Assembly: GCF_901933205.1 (NCBI RefSeq)
Contig: NC_044572.1
Location: 29,908,501-29,972,500 of the forward strand
From: Camarhynchus parvulus
Lineage: Eukaryota > Chordata > Aves > Passeriformes > Thraupidae
Reading direction: 5' to 3'
Length of the DNA: 64,000 bases
A program made the position numbers and the translations under genes. The notes under the pieces are model-generated. The model saw nothing but the letters and a program-made list of their open reading frames with translations. It was not told the DNA's origin and did not search any database. Shown here in pieces: positions 1 through 15,200 of the stretch (positions are counted from its first letter, which is position 1; every line of letters starts with the position of its first letter).

Positions 1-816
1 AGACAATGTGTTTATTCTGTCACCCTGAGAAGGGCAGCAACATTTTGCCAGTGTAGCAGGTATAGATAGCCCTTCTGCCGAGTGTCAGGTGGTGGTCTGG
101 AACAGAAAACTGAAAGCACAAAAATTATTAAAACGCAGTATCCCAGTAAGACCAGGATAATACAGTCCTGACTTTCTTGTATTTCAGACCGCTACCATCT
201 TTGCCTGCTGTGTGTCTCTAATGCAGTTATCCTTGTGTATGTTTTGAAGGTGTGACTTCCCTTTCATGTTATACCTTCTTTCCCTGCTCCTTTTGCTGCA
301 TTCATAGATACTTGATCTCCACACCAGGAAAAGCTACAGCCTTGTAGCGCAGTGGAGTTAGGCTGCACTTACTGCTTTTGAGTGTTTATGTGGATGCTGT
401 ATAGGAATTTGCTGCTGCCAGCAGCTTCTAGTGGGTCTGGCTAGTATTACTTGATTCATGACTGTCTTGAGCCATTTTTCTACACCCAAGGTAGAAAATA
501 CCCCATAGTTTGGTTGTTCCCTAATTACTTTCTGGTATCTGGTATTTTATACAATGCACATGAAGTAATTTTCACAGTTTTGAATGTGCTTCTTTGAATG
601 TTGTCTGAGAGTTGGAGGAAAAAAAATATTGGGGAAAAAAAACCCAACCCAAACAAACCAACTCTGTTTCCTTTTGTACTGTCTTCCCCCTGGCCCAAAT
701 ACAAAATTAATAAATTAATACAAAATATGAACTTTGGAATTGTATTATTATTACAGTATCAGACTACAATACAATTCATGTTATTTCCTAATCCATGCTT
801 CTTCTTTCACTGCTTG

Positions 817-819
817 TTT

Positions 820-851
<32 letters not shown>

Positions 852-898
852 CTTTTTTTCTCCAAACCTCCCCCCTTCTCTCCAATCCCCTGAGATTC
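817..898 (+). repeat. Pyrimidine-rich low-complexity tract
   Basis: T-rich DNA with a 22-T core at 830-851, followed by a C/T-rich tail with CCTCCCCCCTTCTCTCC. Simple low-complexity sequence; any reading frames across it are artefacts. Confidence 0.8.
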
Positions 899-2408
899 AC
901 ACTGGCCATTTGGGACTGTCTACTACAGACTATTTTAGCCTGTATTTTACGTAACAGATGATAAGTAGGGATTTAAGCTTTGAAGTCCTAAATTCTGATC
1001 TTCAAAAATGATGATTAGAGCCATGTAGCTGTGACATCATTCTAAATCTCAAAATATGTATGTTTCCACAATCTTAGCTTTTATTTTTAGGAGTGCTGTG
1101 TCACTGAGCATCTGATGCAGCTGGGCAGCTCTATACCCCCGTGGATTGATGCAATTTAATATAACCCAAAGGGAATATCTAAGATTGAAAATTCTGTTTA
1201 TATAAGAAAGTAAGAACTTAAAATGTTAATGTATTTGTAGTATAAGAGGAGAAACCAGATACAAATGCTAACAATTAATATGTTCTTTGGATTTTCTTTT
1301 CCTATTTATTACATTCTGGTATTTCAGTGATTGATGTTAATCATTGTTAGAACTCCCTTTGCAAGGAAGGGAAATGAAAGGTTATCTCTTCTTCTCTGCC
1401 CTATGTGTACTATTTAATCAAAAGCATATGAAAAGTCAGTGTAGGAGCCTCTTATGTTCCACAAAGCTGTTGTAAATTTACTTAAAAACCCAGTCCCAGT
1501 ATGCAGAGCATTTGTTATTTCTCTGTCGGCCTTGTTAATAGGGAGATTAGTTTTAAGCATACTGTTCTGGGCTTTACTCAGGATTCCCAACTCTTGTTTG
1601 CAAGGTCTGAGCCTAAAATATAATTTATCCTGTTCTAGCAACATCAGTGTTCTGGAGATTGACACTGTTGTATGACATTGAAACCTAGAACAGGTAGCAA
1701 GATAAAAAGCCTAGGCTTAGGAAGTACCACTGCTTCTCTGGCCTTGTGTATTACAGGTCTTTTTATCTTTGCTAACATTATTGCTGTACTGTAGCACCTA
1801 AAGATACGAGGATTTGGAGCTTTTTTGTTTTGTAATACAAATCACCACAATTGTTGTTCCCTCCTCCAATGACAGTTTGAGTAAAGAATTATAACTGGGC
1901 TCTCAACATCTGTCTTCGATGGGCTTCATGATTCATCCATCTGAATTTGTAGAAGTATGGTTTGCTTGACTATGACCTTAGAAATATGTCCTAGTTATTT
2001 AAGGTTTCAGTATGAATACGAATTAAAAATGTGTACAAATAATCTATTAATGCTGGAATGGTTTTTGCTGCTGTCTGTGCTGTTTGTGACTCAGCAGTTT
2101 TCCTCCTGTGTGTGTTTGCCAACGGGAGAAATGCCCTAGTTTTGCCTTATCAGAATACAGATACAGTCAAACAGGAAATAAGACACGTATGATTGAGTTC
2201 TGTAGATGTTTACAGTTCTAGCTAGTTCTAACACTGTTTGTTTTTCCTGAGTAAACAAAAGCTTCACCTCTGTTTGAACAGTTTCTGCTGCGTACATGCT
2301 TTCATAAACTACTCGCTTAAAGAATGATTGCTTTGTGAATGGTCTTGGAGCTCCAGTTAGAAGCTAATTCTATTTACCAGACCTTGGTCATTGTAATTGT
2401 TTAATTTA

Positions 2409-2437
2409 TTAATTTATTATTAAAAATAATAAATTAA
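2409..2437. repeat. AT-only inverted repeat
   Basis: Arms of 13 bases (2409-2421 and 2425-2437) are perfectly complementary with an AAA loop. All bases are A or T, so chance is plausible in this AT-rich intron. Confidence 0.7.
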
Positions 2438-2444
2438 ATATTTT

Positions 2445-2462
2445 ACCTCTTTTTAAAGAGGT
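2445..2462. repeat. Short perfect inverted repeat
   Basis: ACCTCTTT and AAAGAGGT flank a TT centre, eight bases after the AT-only inverted repeat at 2409-2437. The two form adjacent potential hairpins. Confidence 0.7.
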
Positions 2463-5400
2463 TAAAAATAATGAATTTCAAATGTGCTCTTCAAAGTTTC
2501 AGGTATCAATGTGTTGATAAATGTTTCCTGGGAAAAGTCTCTCAGGAGTTCCTGCTCATCAGTGCTGTGTCCAATCTGTGCATGTTTAAGAAGGCATTAT
2601 GTTAATGATAAAACTTCACCATAGTTGTTCTAGAAACTTAACTGCTCATTCTAGTTCTTACAGTTTAGTTCATTTATCTGAAACTCCTTAAGAAAATGTA
2701 CATTTACTGCCTGCCAGCTGTGAACATTAAAAGGGACCTACAAATAGGAATTAGTTGTCCTTAGTGATGCATGCTAAACTCTGTTTTTAATTGAACAAAG
2801 AGATGGTTATTTTTTTCCACTGAATAATTGCCTCTTGAAATTCAACCCATGTGCCTTTTGATTGCACAGTACTGCACACTTTGTGCATGGCATTGTATAA
2901 CATCTAATGAGCTGAAATATGTACACCCTTGGCCCCTCAAGACAAGTTCTAACTGATTGCATAAAGTAGGGATTACTGGAGTAAGTCCACTGCCTGACTA
3001 GTCAAATAATCTGACTTCCCCATCAAACTCTGTTGTCACATATTCAGCAGTACAATTCCTGTGGGACCACCAGAAGACACTAGCTTTGTGAATGAATTCC
3101 GTTTTTCCTTTTGGTGTCTCCATCTGAGCTACAAACTGAAGGATGATGTCTTTCCTTTATTGATGCTTTTCTTTACGCTGCATTTTTTAGCATTTTACTT
3201 ATTTAGAGGAAAAAATAAGGGTAGCCCCCAGTTTCCTCCTTGCTTATACAATTTGTTGTTTGATTTACTTTTACCAGACCCAGGACATGCATGTGGCTTT
3301 TTACAAGATAAGCCCATGAGCTCTGGCAGTGAAGTAAGCTCAGAGGGACTCCCATATCCCAAGTAGAGAAAAGACAGTCTTGGTCTGGAAAGGAAGCAAT
3401 CCTCCAAAAGCCCACTTGATTCCCTTGCTATAATTCAGTCATTTCAGAAAGCCTTCTGCTAAATTGCTGAGAAGTTATGGATTGGTATAAAAATACAACT
3501 TCATCTCCTTGCTGAAATGCATTTTTTCCTCTCTCAATTTCAATAAGAGATATTTCTGTTAGAAAGTGCTTATTCATTAATATTTTTATATAGCAAGGTT
3601 TGGAATTGAATGGTCTTGTAAAGAAACCTTCCAAACTCACTTCCATATCCTTTTAATGCAGTAGTTGCAAAACTCAACATTGCCTTTTACCAGTAGAATA
3701 AACTGTCCTCTTTCATGTATGGAATATAATTGACAGTTTTTGTTTTATCAGTTAAAATGGTAGAGAAATTCCCCAGGCAAAAATCCTATGAAGTTGCTGT
3801 TGAGCCATCAGTTCAGTGAAGATAAAGTTAGGACACTGTTTCAGTAGAAAAAAAAAAAAAAATAAGAATTTGAGTTAATGTTTGAGTACCAGGTCCAAGT
3901 TTGTGTGAGGTGAGTTCCCTAATAAAACTGATGGATAAGAAAAGAACTGGGAACTGTAAAAGGAATTAAAAAACCACTTTTGGTTCTTAGGCTTTATAAT
4001 AAAAATTAATACTGATGTATAAAAAGGACCAGTTATTTCAATATTATTTTTTTCTTAAACAAAGGGTTTAACCATTTCAGAACTAGTGATTTATTAAAAA
4101 ATAAAAATCTATGGTAGTAGATTGTAATTTTCTAGTTGTTATTAACTTGTCTTCTTTTCTACAAACCAAAACCCTAACAAAAGGCAGTTTAAACAATATA
4201 TAATATTTGATTAGCTTTTGCTTTGTTCTAACATATTGAAAAATTGTTATAGGAAGAGAAAACTCTGATTTTAGGAACCAGAGTCTCAGAAGTAGGAAAC
4301 TGTTAATCTAGGTTCAACTTCCCACAGATCTCATTCCACAAGGAATTAAATTACTTTCATCTTTGATTTTTTGTGCCTCACCTCAAAAAAAAAAATAGGA
4401 AGGCCTTTTTCCATCCCTTTTTGTGACTAAAGCCACAAAATTGATTTCACATCAATAGGTCTGATGAGAAGTTACAATTTGCCACCATGCAATTCTTGTT
4501 GACCTTTTTTTTTTCTGAAGAAGCAAAGACGATGTACCAAGAGAAACAACTGAATGGGAAATAGCTCAGAAGAAATATGTGTATGCCAGGATATGGTTTT
4601 GGTGATTCAGCTGGTGACTGTCACCTCTGTGACAGGGGACAAGAGTTCATTGCCTCTAAGTCTTGAAACCACAAGCAGTATACATTTTGTTATGTGGTTG
4701 TTAAGCTTCAAAGCCCAAGTGAGAGATTACAAATTCGAGCAACTGTATGCTTCCTGAGATTTACTTTTCTGTTTTTAAGTACAAGATAAAAGCAAAAGTG
4801 AAGTTTTATTCCTTGTGTATGTTAAAAAAAAAAAGAACTAAAATTTTATCAGGTGACTTGGTGCAACTGACTAACCATAAAAGCATTGCACACTTATTTC
4901 TGTTCCTGCTGCATTATACATATTCATAGGCAGTCATTCTTGAGGCTTGTTTTTTTCTCAGCTTTAAGTTGAGAACCACCACTGATGCATTGGAAACTTA
5001 GAAATTCCCACCCACTTTTGACCCTCTCTGACAAAGACATAATAGTTTACTCCTGATCCTACACTTACAAGGTCCTGTAACCTGTCCACTTCTTGCTCTC
5101 AAAAATAGCAAACTGCCTTTCAGCTCCCATAGAAATCTCATTTTGCCTTCCTTTTATGTTCTCTGAATCTGGGCGGCTGATGGGGTATTTTGAGCAAGAC
5201 GCACACACATGCTTTTAGGCTTTAAGGGAATGAGCATTTATTCCGTAGTGGTTGCAACTATTTATGACCCCATTTTTATTTTTCTGTTCTTTTTTATTTT
5301 GTCTTCATTCTCACACCCAGATCAGGAGTAGTGGCTCCTAATGCATAGCACAGTTTGGGAACATCTGCTATAGGAAGTGCAGCTGTGTGAGCAAAGGCTT

Positions 5401-6220
5401 GAGTCTTCCAAATGCAGTGACTGAGCTCTCATTTTTATAGGCTGGTGCATTTGACTTAGTGCTGGTCTGGACTGATTAATTATCACGCTGTGAAATAAAT
5501 TCAGTATCAGTCACTTAAGGCAAAAAAGATATACACAACTTAGTTGTTGGTTTTACCTTCTACTTAAGAAAACAGAGTTGTGTTAAGTACCACTTTGTAG
5601 CAACTGAGGATATGTCCCCCATTTAAGGGAGACTACTGCATAAACACTTAACATTCCACACTTAATAATGCTGTTAACTCTTTAAAAAGCAACATAAAAA
5701 AGGCTAAAAACATATAAAAACCTGAGTTCAGCTGACCTGTGTAGCAGAGCTTGGGTTGGTTTTAATCAGTGTTGTGAGTGATTCTGTGCTGTATAATGGT
5801 TTTTCAGCTCTTTACAAGCAGATATTTTATTTATTTTAATTTTTTTATTGGTCTTAAGAGAAACACCAATCTAGTTCAACAAGCAGTTCAGGGCTTGCTG
5901 AGCTATGTTTTGGGAATGGCTCAAAAGAGAGTATTTTGTGAAAGCTGTGGAAAATCATCCCCCACACAATCTGGTTAAAATTCAAGTTCTTGAGTTAGGT
6001 GAATGTTTTAAAACAGAGTATAGTATATATGTTAGGCAAATCTAGTAAAATCTAATGTCTTCATTTGGTAAAATGTTTCTAAAACCCGTAAGTGTATTGC
6101 TTCAATGTTACTACTTCAGCCAAATTTAAGAATGTCATAGCTACTGTTAATGCTTTCAAAAGAAACATGTTCTGCATGGGTGTGATATGGTAGGGAAAAG
6201 GGTTCCATTACTGTACCACC

Positions 6221-6240
6221 AATGCTTTTTGCAAAGCATT
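6221..6240. repeat. Short inverted repeat
   Basis: AATGCTTT and AAAGCATT flank TTGC. Further AAGCAT copies lie in the next 30 bases. Function unknown. Confidence 0.6.
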
Positions 6241-9200
6241 TTGCTCTAAGCATGCAGCAAGCATTTTTTTCATAATTTTTCTGTAGTTAGCAATGCAAAT
6301 TTACTGTTTGTTAGTAAATTTTATGGACAAAATGGGCTGTGAATTGAGGAGTGAGATTTAGCCAATGTTTTGTACATTTGTCTGGGTGGGAGGAAAATAG
6401 GACATTAAGAGCTCAGGCATTAAACTACTGCTGTTCATGCTAGCTTTCCATTTTAGTGGGTCTAGCACTAGGATGTGGTCTTTCAGACATGACATTTCTA
6501 CTGCTTCAAAAATCAAGAGATCTTAATCAAGAAATTTTTTGAGGATAAACTGCTTATGTTATGAGATTTGCATGTTTGAGCTGAATTAGGAATACTTCAG
6601 CAGAACACCATCGACAAGATTTACAATTGCATTTAGTCTGATTTGTGTATTTTGAAAACATTTTATAACCGCTGCTTACATATTTAACTCACTTCAGAAT
6701 TCAAGAGCAAAATAGACATTTGCTGCTCTGAAACCCTATTGGAAGTAAAGGTTGCTAGGCAGTTTCAGTTCTAGATAAGGTTGGGTGTTTCTGTGGCTGT
6801 TTTAATGTTTTTGCATTAGTGATACAGAAAGGAATATGGATTGAGAAAATGCTGGAAAAAAATAAGGTGGTTAATTGTCTGGACTTGTGAGTATTATGCT
6901 GCGCTATGTGGTTTCCTTCTCAGACACAACTTCTGCTTACTTAATTAAAAGTGCTTGCTGTAATGAGAATAGGCTTAAAAAAGAAAATCTGGTTTTGCTG
7001 GACAGACCAAGTAATTAGGCTAACTTTTATAAACAATAAAAAAGCTTGGTTGTTAAAAAAACCCAAACAAAAAAATTCTGAGTGGACCTGTGTGTGCAAG
7101 CAGATCACCCTTCACCAAATGGTTCTGAGCTGCCTAATCATCATAATGTGTGATTTAGGATATGTTAGAAATCAAAAGTTGTGGCAAACTTTCAAAAAGT
7201 CATGAATGCATGATATGGATCAGTTGTATTTTTGACCTCTTCCTAATTTGTTTTCCCAATAAAATAGAGTTTAAAAACCATGAAATTGCATGCAAGACTG
7301 GATGAAAATAGAGAACACATACAAAATCATTAGACTTCATATCAGAGATTTAAATAAGACATCTCATAAAAGAGAGAAAGCTATAAAAGCAGTGTGCACA
7401 AATGAGAAGTTTAAAAGCAAAGTTAAAATAACAAAGAAGAACATTTTACACTAAGCAGTTAGGAAGCCTGGGAAACAGTGGAATGTTGTAATAAATGTTA
7501 TAAGCTATATAGGAAAAAAATAATTCAGGCAAAGGATTGGATTACTAACAATCAAAAAAATGTACTGGACAATGAGAAAAATGTAATGGGTCTTACAGTG
7601 CCTTTTGTAACTAGAGAAGAAAGCATTAGAGATACTAATGACAGAATTAGGTTCCACCTGTTGTGTGCAAGAATGCTGGTTTAGTCTTATGAGCTTGTTT
7701 CTTGCAGGATTTGAGTCCATCTGAATTAGACCAAAACAGAGGAATGCAACAAAAACTTGTGCAAAATCAAGAAACTGTGGCTATGTTTGGGAGAAACCTT
7801 AGCAAGTGTTTTCATTCCATGCCTTGCAACTTCAAATTACTTTGCCATCATTTTACGTCACCTGTAACATCCATGCCAGTCTGTGTTTGTATCATGCAAA
7901 GGACTTGTGTTTCTTGTGCACATATTTACTTACATTTCCATTCGTGGGGTCAAGTAGCAGTGCCGAGGGACAGCTAATGCTGTGAAATGCATCTTCTCTC
8001 TGAAATACTATGGCTCAAGTGAGTCTTTATATCTATGTACAATGACATGTTTTTGGAAGGGCTCCCACCCTTGCACTTCAAATAGTGTCTCTCCATTAAG
8101 AGACAGAAAACCAGCTGCTGTCCTTTTGTGCCTTCCTCTAAATGAGGATACCTGACTGTTAGTAACTAAGCTGGTCAGACTAACCTAAATAGCTGAGACT
8201 GTCATTCAGTTTCAACCCTTTGCCTTATTTTAAGCTCCTAAGTGTCCTAGAAAAGAATATAGCCACGTTCATTTTTGCCTCTTCTCTCCCAGGAAACCCA
8301 TATGTAAATTATTTTATAATCTCTTGGGGAGGATTTGTCTGATTTAGGAACATAAATGAATGGGGAGGGAAGGCAGTAATCAAGTGGAAGGGGACAGATC
8401 CTGATGATACACTAATAGATGGTTATAACTGTTCAGAAAAGACTACTGCTCTAAACCCATCTGGGAGAAAATTACTTGTGCAGACTCTTTCAGTGCTGTC
8501 CAAAGCCATGTGCTGCTTTTAACTCTTGTATGGGTGAAGTCATACAGAAAAGATTTGTCTCCCTTTAGATTTGGTTATGCCCCCCAAGCTCACAGTTGCA
8601 CGTGTTCATGAAGTGGGTCATGTTTTCATTCAAGATGAAAATAAAATACAGGAATTTACAGGGTATATAAATATTGTCATACTTGAGGTATCTTTAAAGT
8701 ATTCTGAAGATTCTTTGTCTGCATTATCTAACCTCACTCTATGGCTGTATTAAGTAGAGACACGATAAATTAAATGCAAGAGACTTTTGGAGAAATTGCT
8801 TCAGTTTCTTTCACTTTTTTTATGAAGATATTGAAGTGAGAGTACACTTACATTTCAGACATTTTCAGATATTCTGACTCGAGGTTTCATGATGGCGTTG
8901 AATGCTCATCTATGTGATTCTTACAGGGATCCTTCTAGGACTCCCTGGTGGGAATCCCTGCCTTTGTAGGGGTGTTTACTGACTTTTGTATGTCATGACC
9001 AAATTCTCTCCTTTGTTTGCCTTCTCTGGTGCAAGAACCCAGTGGGCGCTATTATGGACCTTCTTTGCATCAAAAATTTGAGTTCTGCATTCAAGGAACT
9101 TTTAAAATGTGAAACATACTGTTTAATGTACACAGATGTACTTCAGGCTTACAGGTATTGGAAGGTTCTCTGGAAGAAATGTACTCAAGATTATCACTTT

Positions 9201-12200
9201 CCAAGATATCACACCGGACGATTTAATCTTCCCTAATTAGAAACTTAATGCTTAACAGGATGTAGCACATGTGCCAGCCCCTGAGAGATGTTTAGGGAAT
9301 CAGTTCTGTATTTCAACAGCTTTATGGTTTTCTTTCTGATATTGAACATTGTAATCTGTAGGAGCCAAACCACTAGCAAGTTTCCCAAAATGCCACTTTC
9401 TTATGTGAAAACAAACTAGGAAATAATAATAATTTTTAAAATCCATCTAATGGGATATCTGCTTCATTTAGATTATATTAAGGCCACTGAACTTTCTTCC
9501 TCTTAAACCATTGATAATAGCCTTAAGAAATTTACACTTAAATGATAATTGTGTAATTTCTAGTAACTCATAAATTAATCTCAGCCTGGTAAATTGTTAG
9601 TTGAAGCAGTAAGTGCAAATATAACATTGCTGCAAGATCGCCTTTTCTATGTACATCTCTGAAAATAAGTGTTGCTGTCTACTTTCAGAATGTGATAATA
9701 GACAATATGTTACTAGATTTTAGAGATTGTCACCCCACTTAAAGGTTCTGTATAAGAAAGTTACATGCATAAGATAAGTGGAACTAAGAGATCCAAATAA
9801 TAAATAATTTTATAAAAGCTGGTTATTTTTTGTATTTGTATGCTGAGCAACAGTGAAAATTTCAATCAATTCTGATTCTTTTGTGTATTTTATGAGCAGG
9901 GTCAATTGCTTATAGCAAAAGCTTTTGGTGTTTTGCTTGCAGAGTGAGTTGATTCGAGATTGAATGTAAAATATTTGTTACTTGAATTTATTTTGCAAGG
10001 CTGGCAGCTATATATTTATGTATGCAAAGTGGAATACTACTAAATGTTTGGAATTAAATAGTAGATTTTTGTTGGCACTAGGATCTAAGGATGGAAATAC
10101 CATTTGGTACATAAAAGCAAGAAACTGTAAATTGCTACAGTTCTAACTGGAATGAACACCCATAGTTCCTTTAATGAGAAATACATTACTGAATTACATG
10201 TAGTTTATTTTTAATTCACTCCTAAATTATTCCAGTTATGCTTGAGGAGAGAGATGCATATCAATAGTTTTCACAGCCTGCATGAAGAGCAGGAAAATAA
10301 ATCTGATACATTAACTACTACTTTTTTAATAACTTATTTGGTTGCTAGAGCAAGAAATAGAATAGGAAAGTTCATAGAAATATTAACTTTTTATCTTCCC
10401 CGCAAAGCCAAGCTGTCCTGAAGAAGGAATGCCTAGCAATTTTGTTTCAGTCTTTTTGGGAGACTGAACAAGATCAGTTAAATTTCAGAAGCTGTGTATA
10501 TACTTTGTGCAAAACAGATCATGTCTATCCCACCTGTTTTTTTATCTTTGTACAGGTCAGTACATTTCTCTGCTTGTACATTTAGTATAGTCATCACCAG
10601 TAATATGCCTTTTTAATTTCCTTTTGCACTTGAGTTTTTTCAGTTTAAACATACCTGAGAAACCAGTTACGCTTTTAGCAGGGTGAATTTTATTTTGCTG
10701 AGTAGCTTATGCATATGTATCACAGAGCTGAAGCAGTATAGACTCATTTCACTTTTCCTAAACTGGTAAAATGACATAAATCAAACTTTTCCAACAGTCT
10801 TGCACAGCCTTGTTGTTTTAGTTGAATATTTGGGTCAGAAAACATTAAGAACTGGTTATGAAATATTAAAACTTGCAGTGAAAAGATAGTAGTGATAGTT
10901 TTCTACTCTGTTAAATGTAATGTTAGATTCAGTGACATTTAATAATTGGCCATCACATCTGAAAATATTTGATGTATGCAAAGGAGGCTTTTAAAATGGT
11001 GAGCTTGCAGCAATATGTGTTATCATATATGTTCTGCTAAACTTTATTTGGGCTCCAGGCTTGTTTTAGCTGTTGAGCTTGGCAGTCCTGGCTGAAGCTG
11101 GTGGTGGTGAATGTTGAGTTTTGGGGATTTACTGCTCACTGTGTGGAAGAGGAATCACTGGGTTTGTTTTACCTGAACACTGTATGCTGTGAGCTGTCCT
11201 AAGTTGAAGGCAAATATGATCCCTGCTAAAACTATCCAAGCTGTAGAGTGAACCATGTCCTCTCTTGGGTTGGAAGGCATGCTGGGGGAAAGTGAGGGCT
11301 GTCTCACCTTTCTAAATCAAAGTCTTCTGTTCTTCACACCATTGCATTTCTTGCCATTTTATTACTTGTGTTTTGCTGCAAGAATGAGGGTCATTCAACT
11401 TTGTATTCACTTGGAATGCAGATATCTGAAGCTGAGCTGCAGAATTAATAAACTATATCCAGGATGTGTTTGTAAGCAAGCACTTCTCCAACAAAGATGA
11501 AAACTGGTTAGAAATTGAAACATGCATCTGTCCTTTTATACCTTTATGTATTAAATGTAATGGCAAAATGAAATCCTTGAATTATGATTGGCAGTAGTGT
11601 TACAAAAATGGTGATGTGCAAGGCAGTGAGGGGGTTTGTGTACAGCTTTTGCCAAAAATTCTCCTATTGCTCTTCTTTCTTTTGTACTGTAAGGTCAGGG
11701 AAATTAGTATGAAGTTGTGCCTGGAATCAGTCTGGACTTATTTCTACAAAACCATTCATAGCAGCAGTATATTTGAAAAAAAAGTTATTGTGAGAATATG
11801 CCATAATTTATAAACTCAAATTAAAACACTCTTGGTGAGTTCAGCATCCTCCTGCACAAAGGGCTGGATGCAGGAAGGAAGTGGGGTTTGTCTCACTAAC
11901 AGTCACCATCTGAATCCTGCAGAGAGTTCTGTGTCATCTTTTCATCTGTCCTATTGCATGTCCCTCACTAACACATTAAAACTAATAATAGATTCTCATT
12001 CTGGTTTATCAAAGCTTTTATTTGATGGATTAATTTTAGAATTGAAGTAAATGTGGAAGCAAAATTTAGTTTCTATTTAAAGATTAAACAAATATGGTGA
12101 ATAGTTGCAACTGGATTATTTTATATAAAAATATATCTTTAATGACAACTGTCAAAGGAACATATTTGTAAGTGTTGTTATGAATAATTCAAATGGCTTA

Positions 12201-15200
12201 GTAGAGCAGATGGAGTCAATTGAGTGAAATTGTCACTAGAGTGCTTCAAAGTATTTTTGCACTATTTTAGCTTATATTTTAAATTGTTAAACTAAATGCA
12301 TATATTTCTGTAAATTTGTGTTGTGTTTTTTTCTGATGAACATAGTGAAATAAATTGTTAATGTAAATCTTTTTACCTAAGAATCAACTGCATAAGGATA
12401 ACTTGATGTGTATTTTGGGGAGGAACTACTCAACTATGAGAATTGATTTTGCTTTTCTTCTTGGCTAAATCCCAAATATTCTAAGCATATGGAACAATTT
12501 AGCAGAAAGTACGTAATTATCAAACAGATCTGTCTTTGCCACCTTGAAAATTATTTCTTGTGGCAGGGTAAATGAAACCTCATGTTTAGGTTTTACTTCA
12601 TTTGATCTTTTGTTGCTTTGGCAGTAGAATACAAAAAAATATGACAGATGCCACCATTAAAATATGAGTTGATTTGTGCTTACTCTAATATGAATCTGAA
12701 TATGCTTGATAAAGGCATGGCACAAACTTATAACTGAAATTTTGAAGCAAAGTACATTTATCTTGGTAAGAACATGAACAATTTGTGTAACTGTAAAAAC
12801 AAATTTAATATCGTGCAGGTGTTCACAAGAAAATATGTGCTCATTATTCCTTTTATTATAAATAAAACTGCAATCAAATTTTGGCTTTAAGCTTGTTTCT
12901 GTTTCTCTTTTCTGTGTGGAGTCCAATATCAGTGATTGCCAATTCTCCATTGCAGTGTCCACTCTGTGGCCAGATAGCCTTAATGATGTTGTAGTCTTAG
13001 CTATAAAAAACAATTTTTACAACATAAAAAATGTTCTGTCAAGATTAATTCAGTATGCTCTTATTTACTTGACTTCTGATTTTTCTTTATTACCTTACTG
13101 GATCTAAAGTCTTTTGAAAATTGAATTTTCTGGACTACATTATGCATTTCCCATGAAACACTCATCCCATAACAGAGTGGTCCCTTTCCAATGGGGACTG
13201 GGTCAGAGATTAATCTTGCCCTGTTTTGTCAGTGTCCCAGGTCGAACATGCTTTCTGATTTGGTATTTCAGACTTGAGAAACTTTTTTTTTTTCCTTTAT
13301 ATATGGTAGATATTTTTCAGCTGGAAGAGTTAGTATTACCTGTATGCCCAGCTTTCAGACCTCTTCTGCAGTGGAAAAGGAAGGAGTAGGAACCACCTGT
13401 AGCGGAGGAGTGAATAAAACCTGGGTCTATGTCCTGATATTGAAAAAAAAGAGCTATGTAATTTTCTTCAGACCTGTAAAAGAATCAGTGACTACCAGCT
13501 GCCAGAAGAACCTGGATTTATGCCATATGGGGGAAGAGTCAGGAGAAATCCAGTTTCTGCACCATGCTTAGGGTCAGGGTGACTTGTGTGCCAAGCCATT
13601 CTTACCCATCCAGAGGGGAGGTACAGCAGCTATGCATGCTGAGGCTTACAGTGGAACTTAGGAAACTGAAGTACATATGGTATTTAAACTGGGAGTTTTC
13701 TAAGTTGTATGTTGGGTCTAGAAGCCCAAATTTTGTGTATCAGGTCCTATATATGGATCTGGCCTTCTGGAGTTGTGCAGTACTCTGGCCCATAGCCATA
13801 TCCATCTCTACTGCAATAAAATAATGTTTCCTGTTATATGACTGTTTTCAGAAGTCTGGGAGCCAGACAATAACTGTCTAAACTAAAATGTTGAGAATGT
13901 TTTTCACTTCAGTAGCTACAGTTAATAAATACTGATAAATATTTTTGTAAACTTGTAGTCATTCTCAAAGTCCCAACTTTTCTGCTGGGACTAAAACAAG
14001 TGATGTGGAAGACTTTATTAAGCTGGACTTAACTGTCTTTTGTTTCTCCTTTCTGAAGATTTTGGTAGATTCTCTTGGAGCAGTCTTGGAGGTAGTATTG
14101 AAGGGTACATTCCTGTAGAGCAAGGTTACTTCATTTATCAAAGAATTTAAAACAACTGAGATTCTCTAGAACATCTGAGAGATTGTCATTCAGTTTGTCA
14201 AATCAAGTTAGGGTCTTACAAATATCACAGGAACAGGAACAAAGAAGCCCTAGAGAGTACATATTAGAGGAGATGACTCTGTTTGTCATGTTTAGCATGG
14301 CAGAATGCAGGCTAGGGGTTATGATTGCTGTCTCTGAATTTACCAAGTAGGGTAATACCAAAAAGGGAGAAGAGCTGTTGAAGATAATGGGCAGTGTTAT
14401 CACAGGAGGACATAAGCTGGACATGATAAAATGGTCACAAGCAAAGAAAGCCTTACTAGAATGTCAGTGAGGGGAGAAAAAAAAAACAAAAAAAAAAAAG
14501 AGGGAGAAGTAAGTATTATTGAGATTTAACTAAATATTTGCTGTGGTGATGCAGTGTAGCAGCAGTTATTGTCTGAAAATGTTGCTTTGTCCCCTTTAAG
14601 ACATTGCATCTTCCAACTTACCTTTTTAATGGCATTTCAGGTGCAGTGAAAGTTGAACATGCTTCAAAAAGCATTTTGTGAGGAAATGGCAATTACTTAT
14701 GTACAGCCTTTCCAATGTTGTATTTTCTTTAGAAATAAGAATTTATGGAATTCCCAAACAAGAAAGGAATGCATGTGAAATGAAGAGTCCGTGAAAGGAG
14801 CAGTTCTTTCTGAACATCTAGCAAAGTCTCACGTTTACTGTAAAGCTGCAGAATTAAGTTATGTGGAAGCAGATGGAAATCCTTTTTAAATTTGCTGTGG
14901 CATTGTTTACTTCAGTGATACAAGATACCCATGGTGTGTAGTTGCAGTATCTATGAGCTCTGTGGCCAGGTAGTGTCACAGCTCCAGAGAGGTCCCTTTG
15001 CTGTCAGATTCTCAGAACAATCTTTGTATTTCTACACAGTTGCAAAACAAACAAAATTTCTCCATTGCACAAACAGAAAACAAACAAAAACCCCCAAAGC
15101 CTCAACACCCTCAATCCCTCTCCTTCCCAACTGAAAAAATTCTGCCAGTCCACACAAGCCACATAGTTCTTCTAAAGTATGAAACTGAAGAAGAAAATGA

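Noticed and set aside
830..851. Poly-T tract as the tail of a minus-strand retrocopy
   Set aside because: The sequence to its right is intron-like in all frames with no gene similarity, and no target-site duplication was seen.
598..961. 118- and 75-codon open frames
   Set aside because: They run across a poly-T tract and give Phe-only strings; low-complexity artefact within an intron.
7505..7720. Lysine/asparagine-rich frames and A-rich patches near 7.0-7.7 kb
   Set aside because: Compositional; no retroposon body or target duplication was found beside the A-rich stretches.
12657..13013. 118-codon minus-strand frame in intron 2
   Set aside because: It matches no family, is AT-biased like the intron, and is within the length expected by chance.
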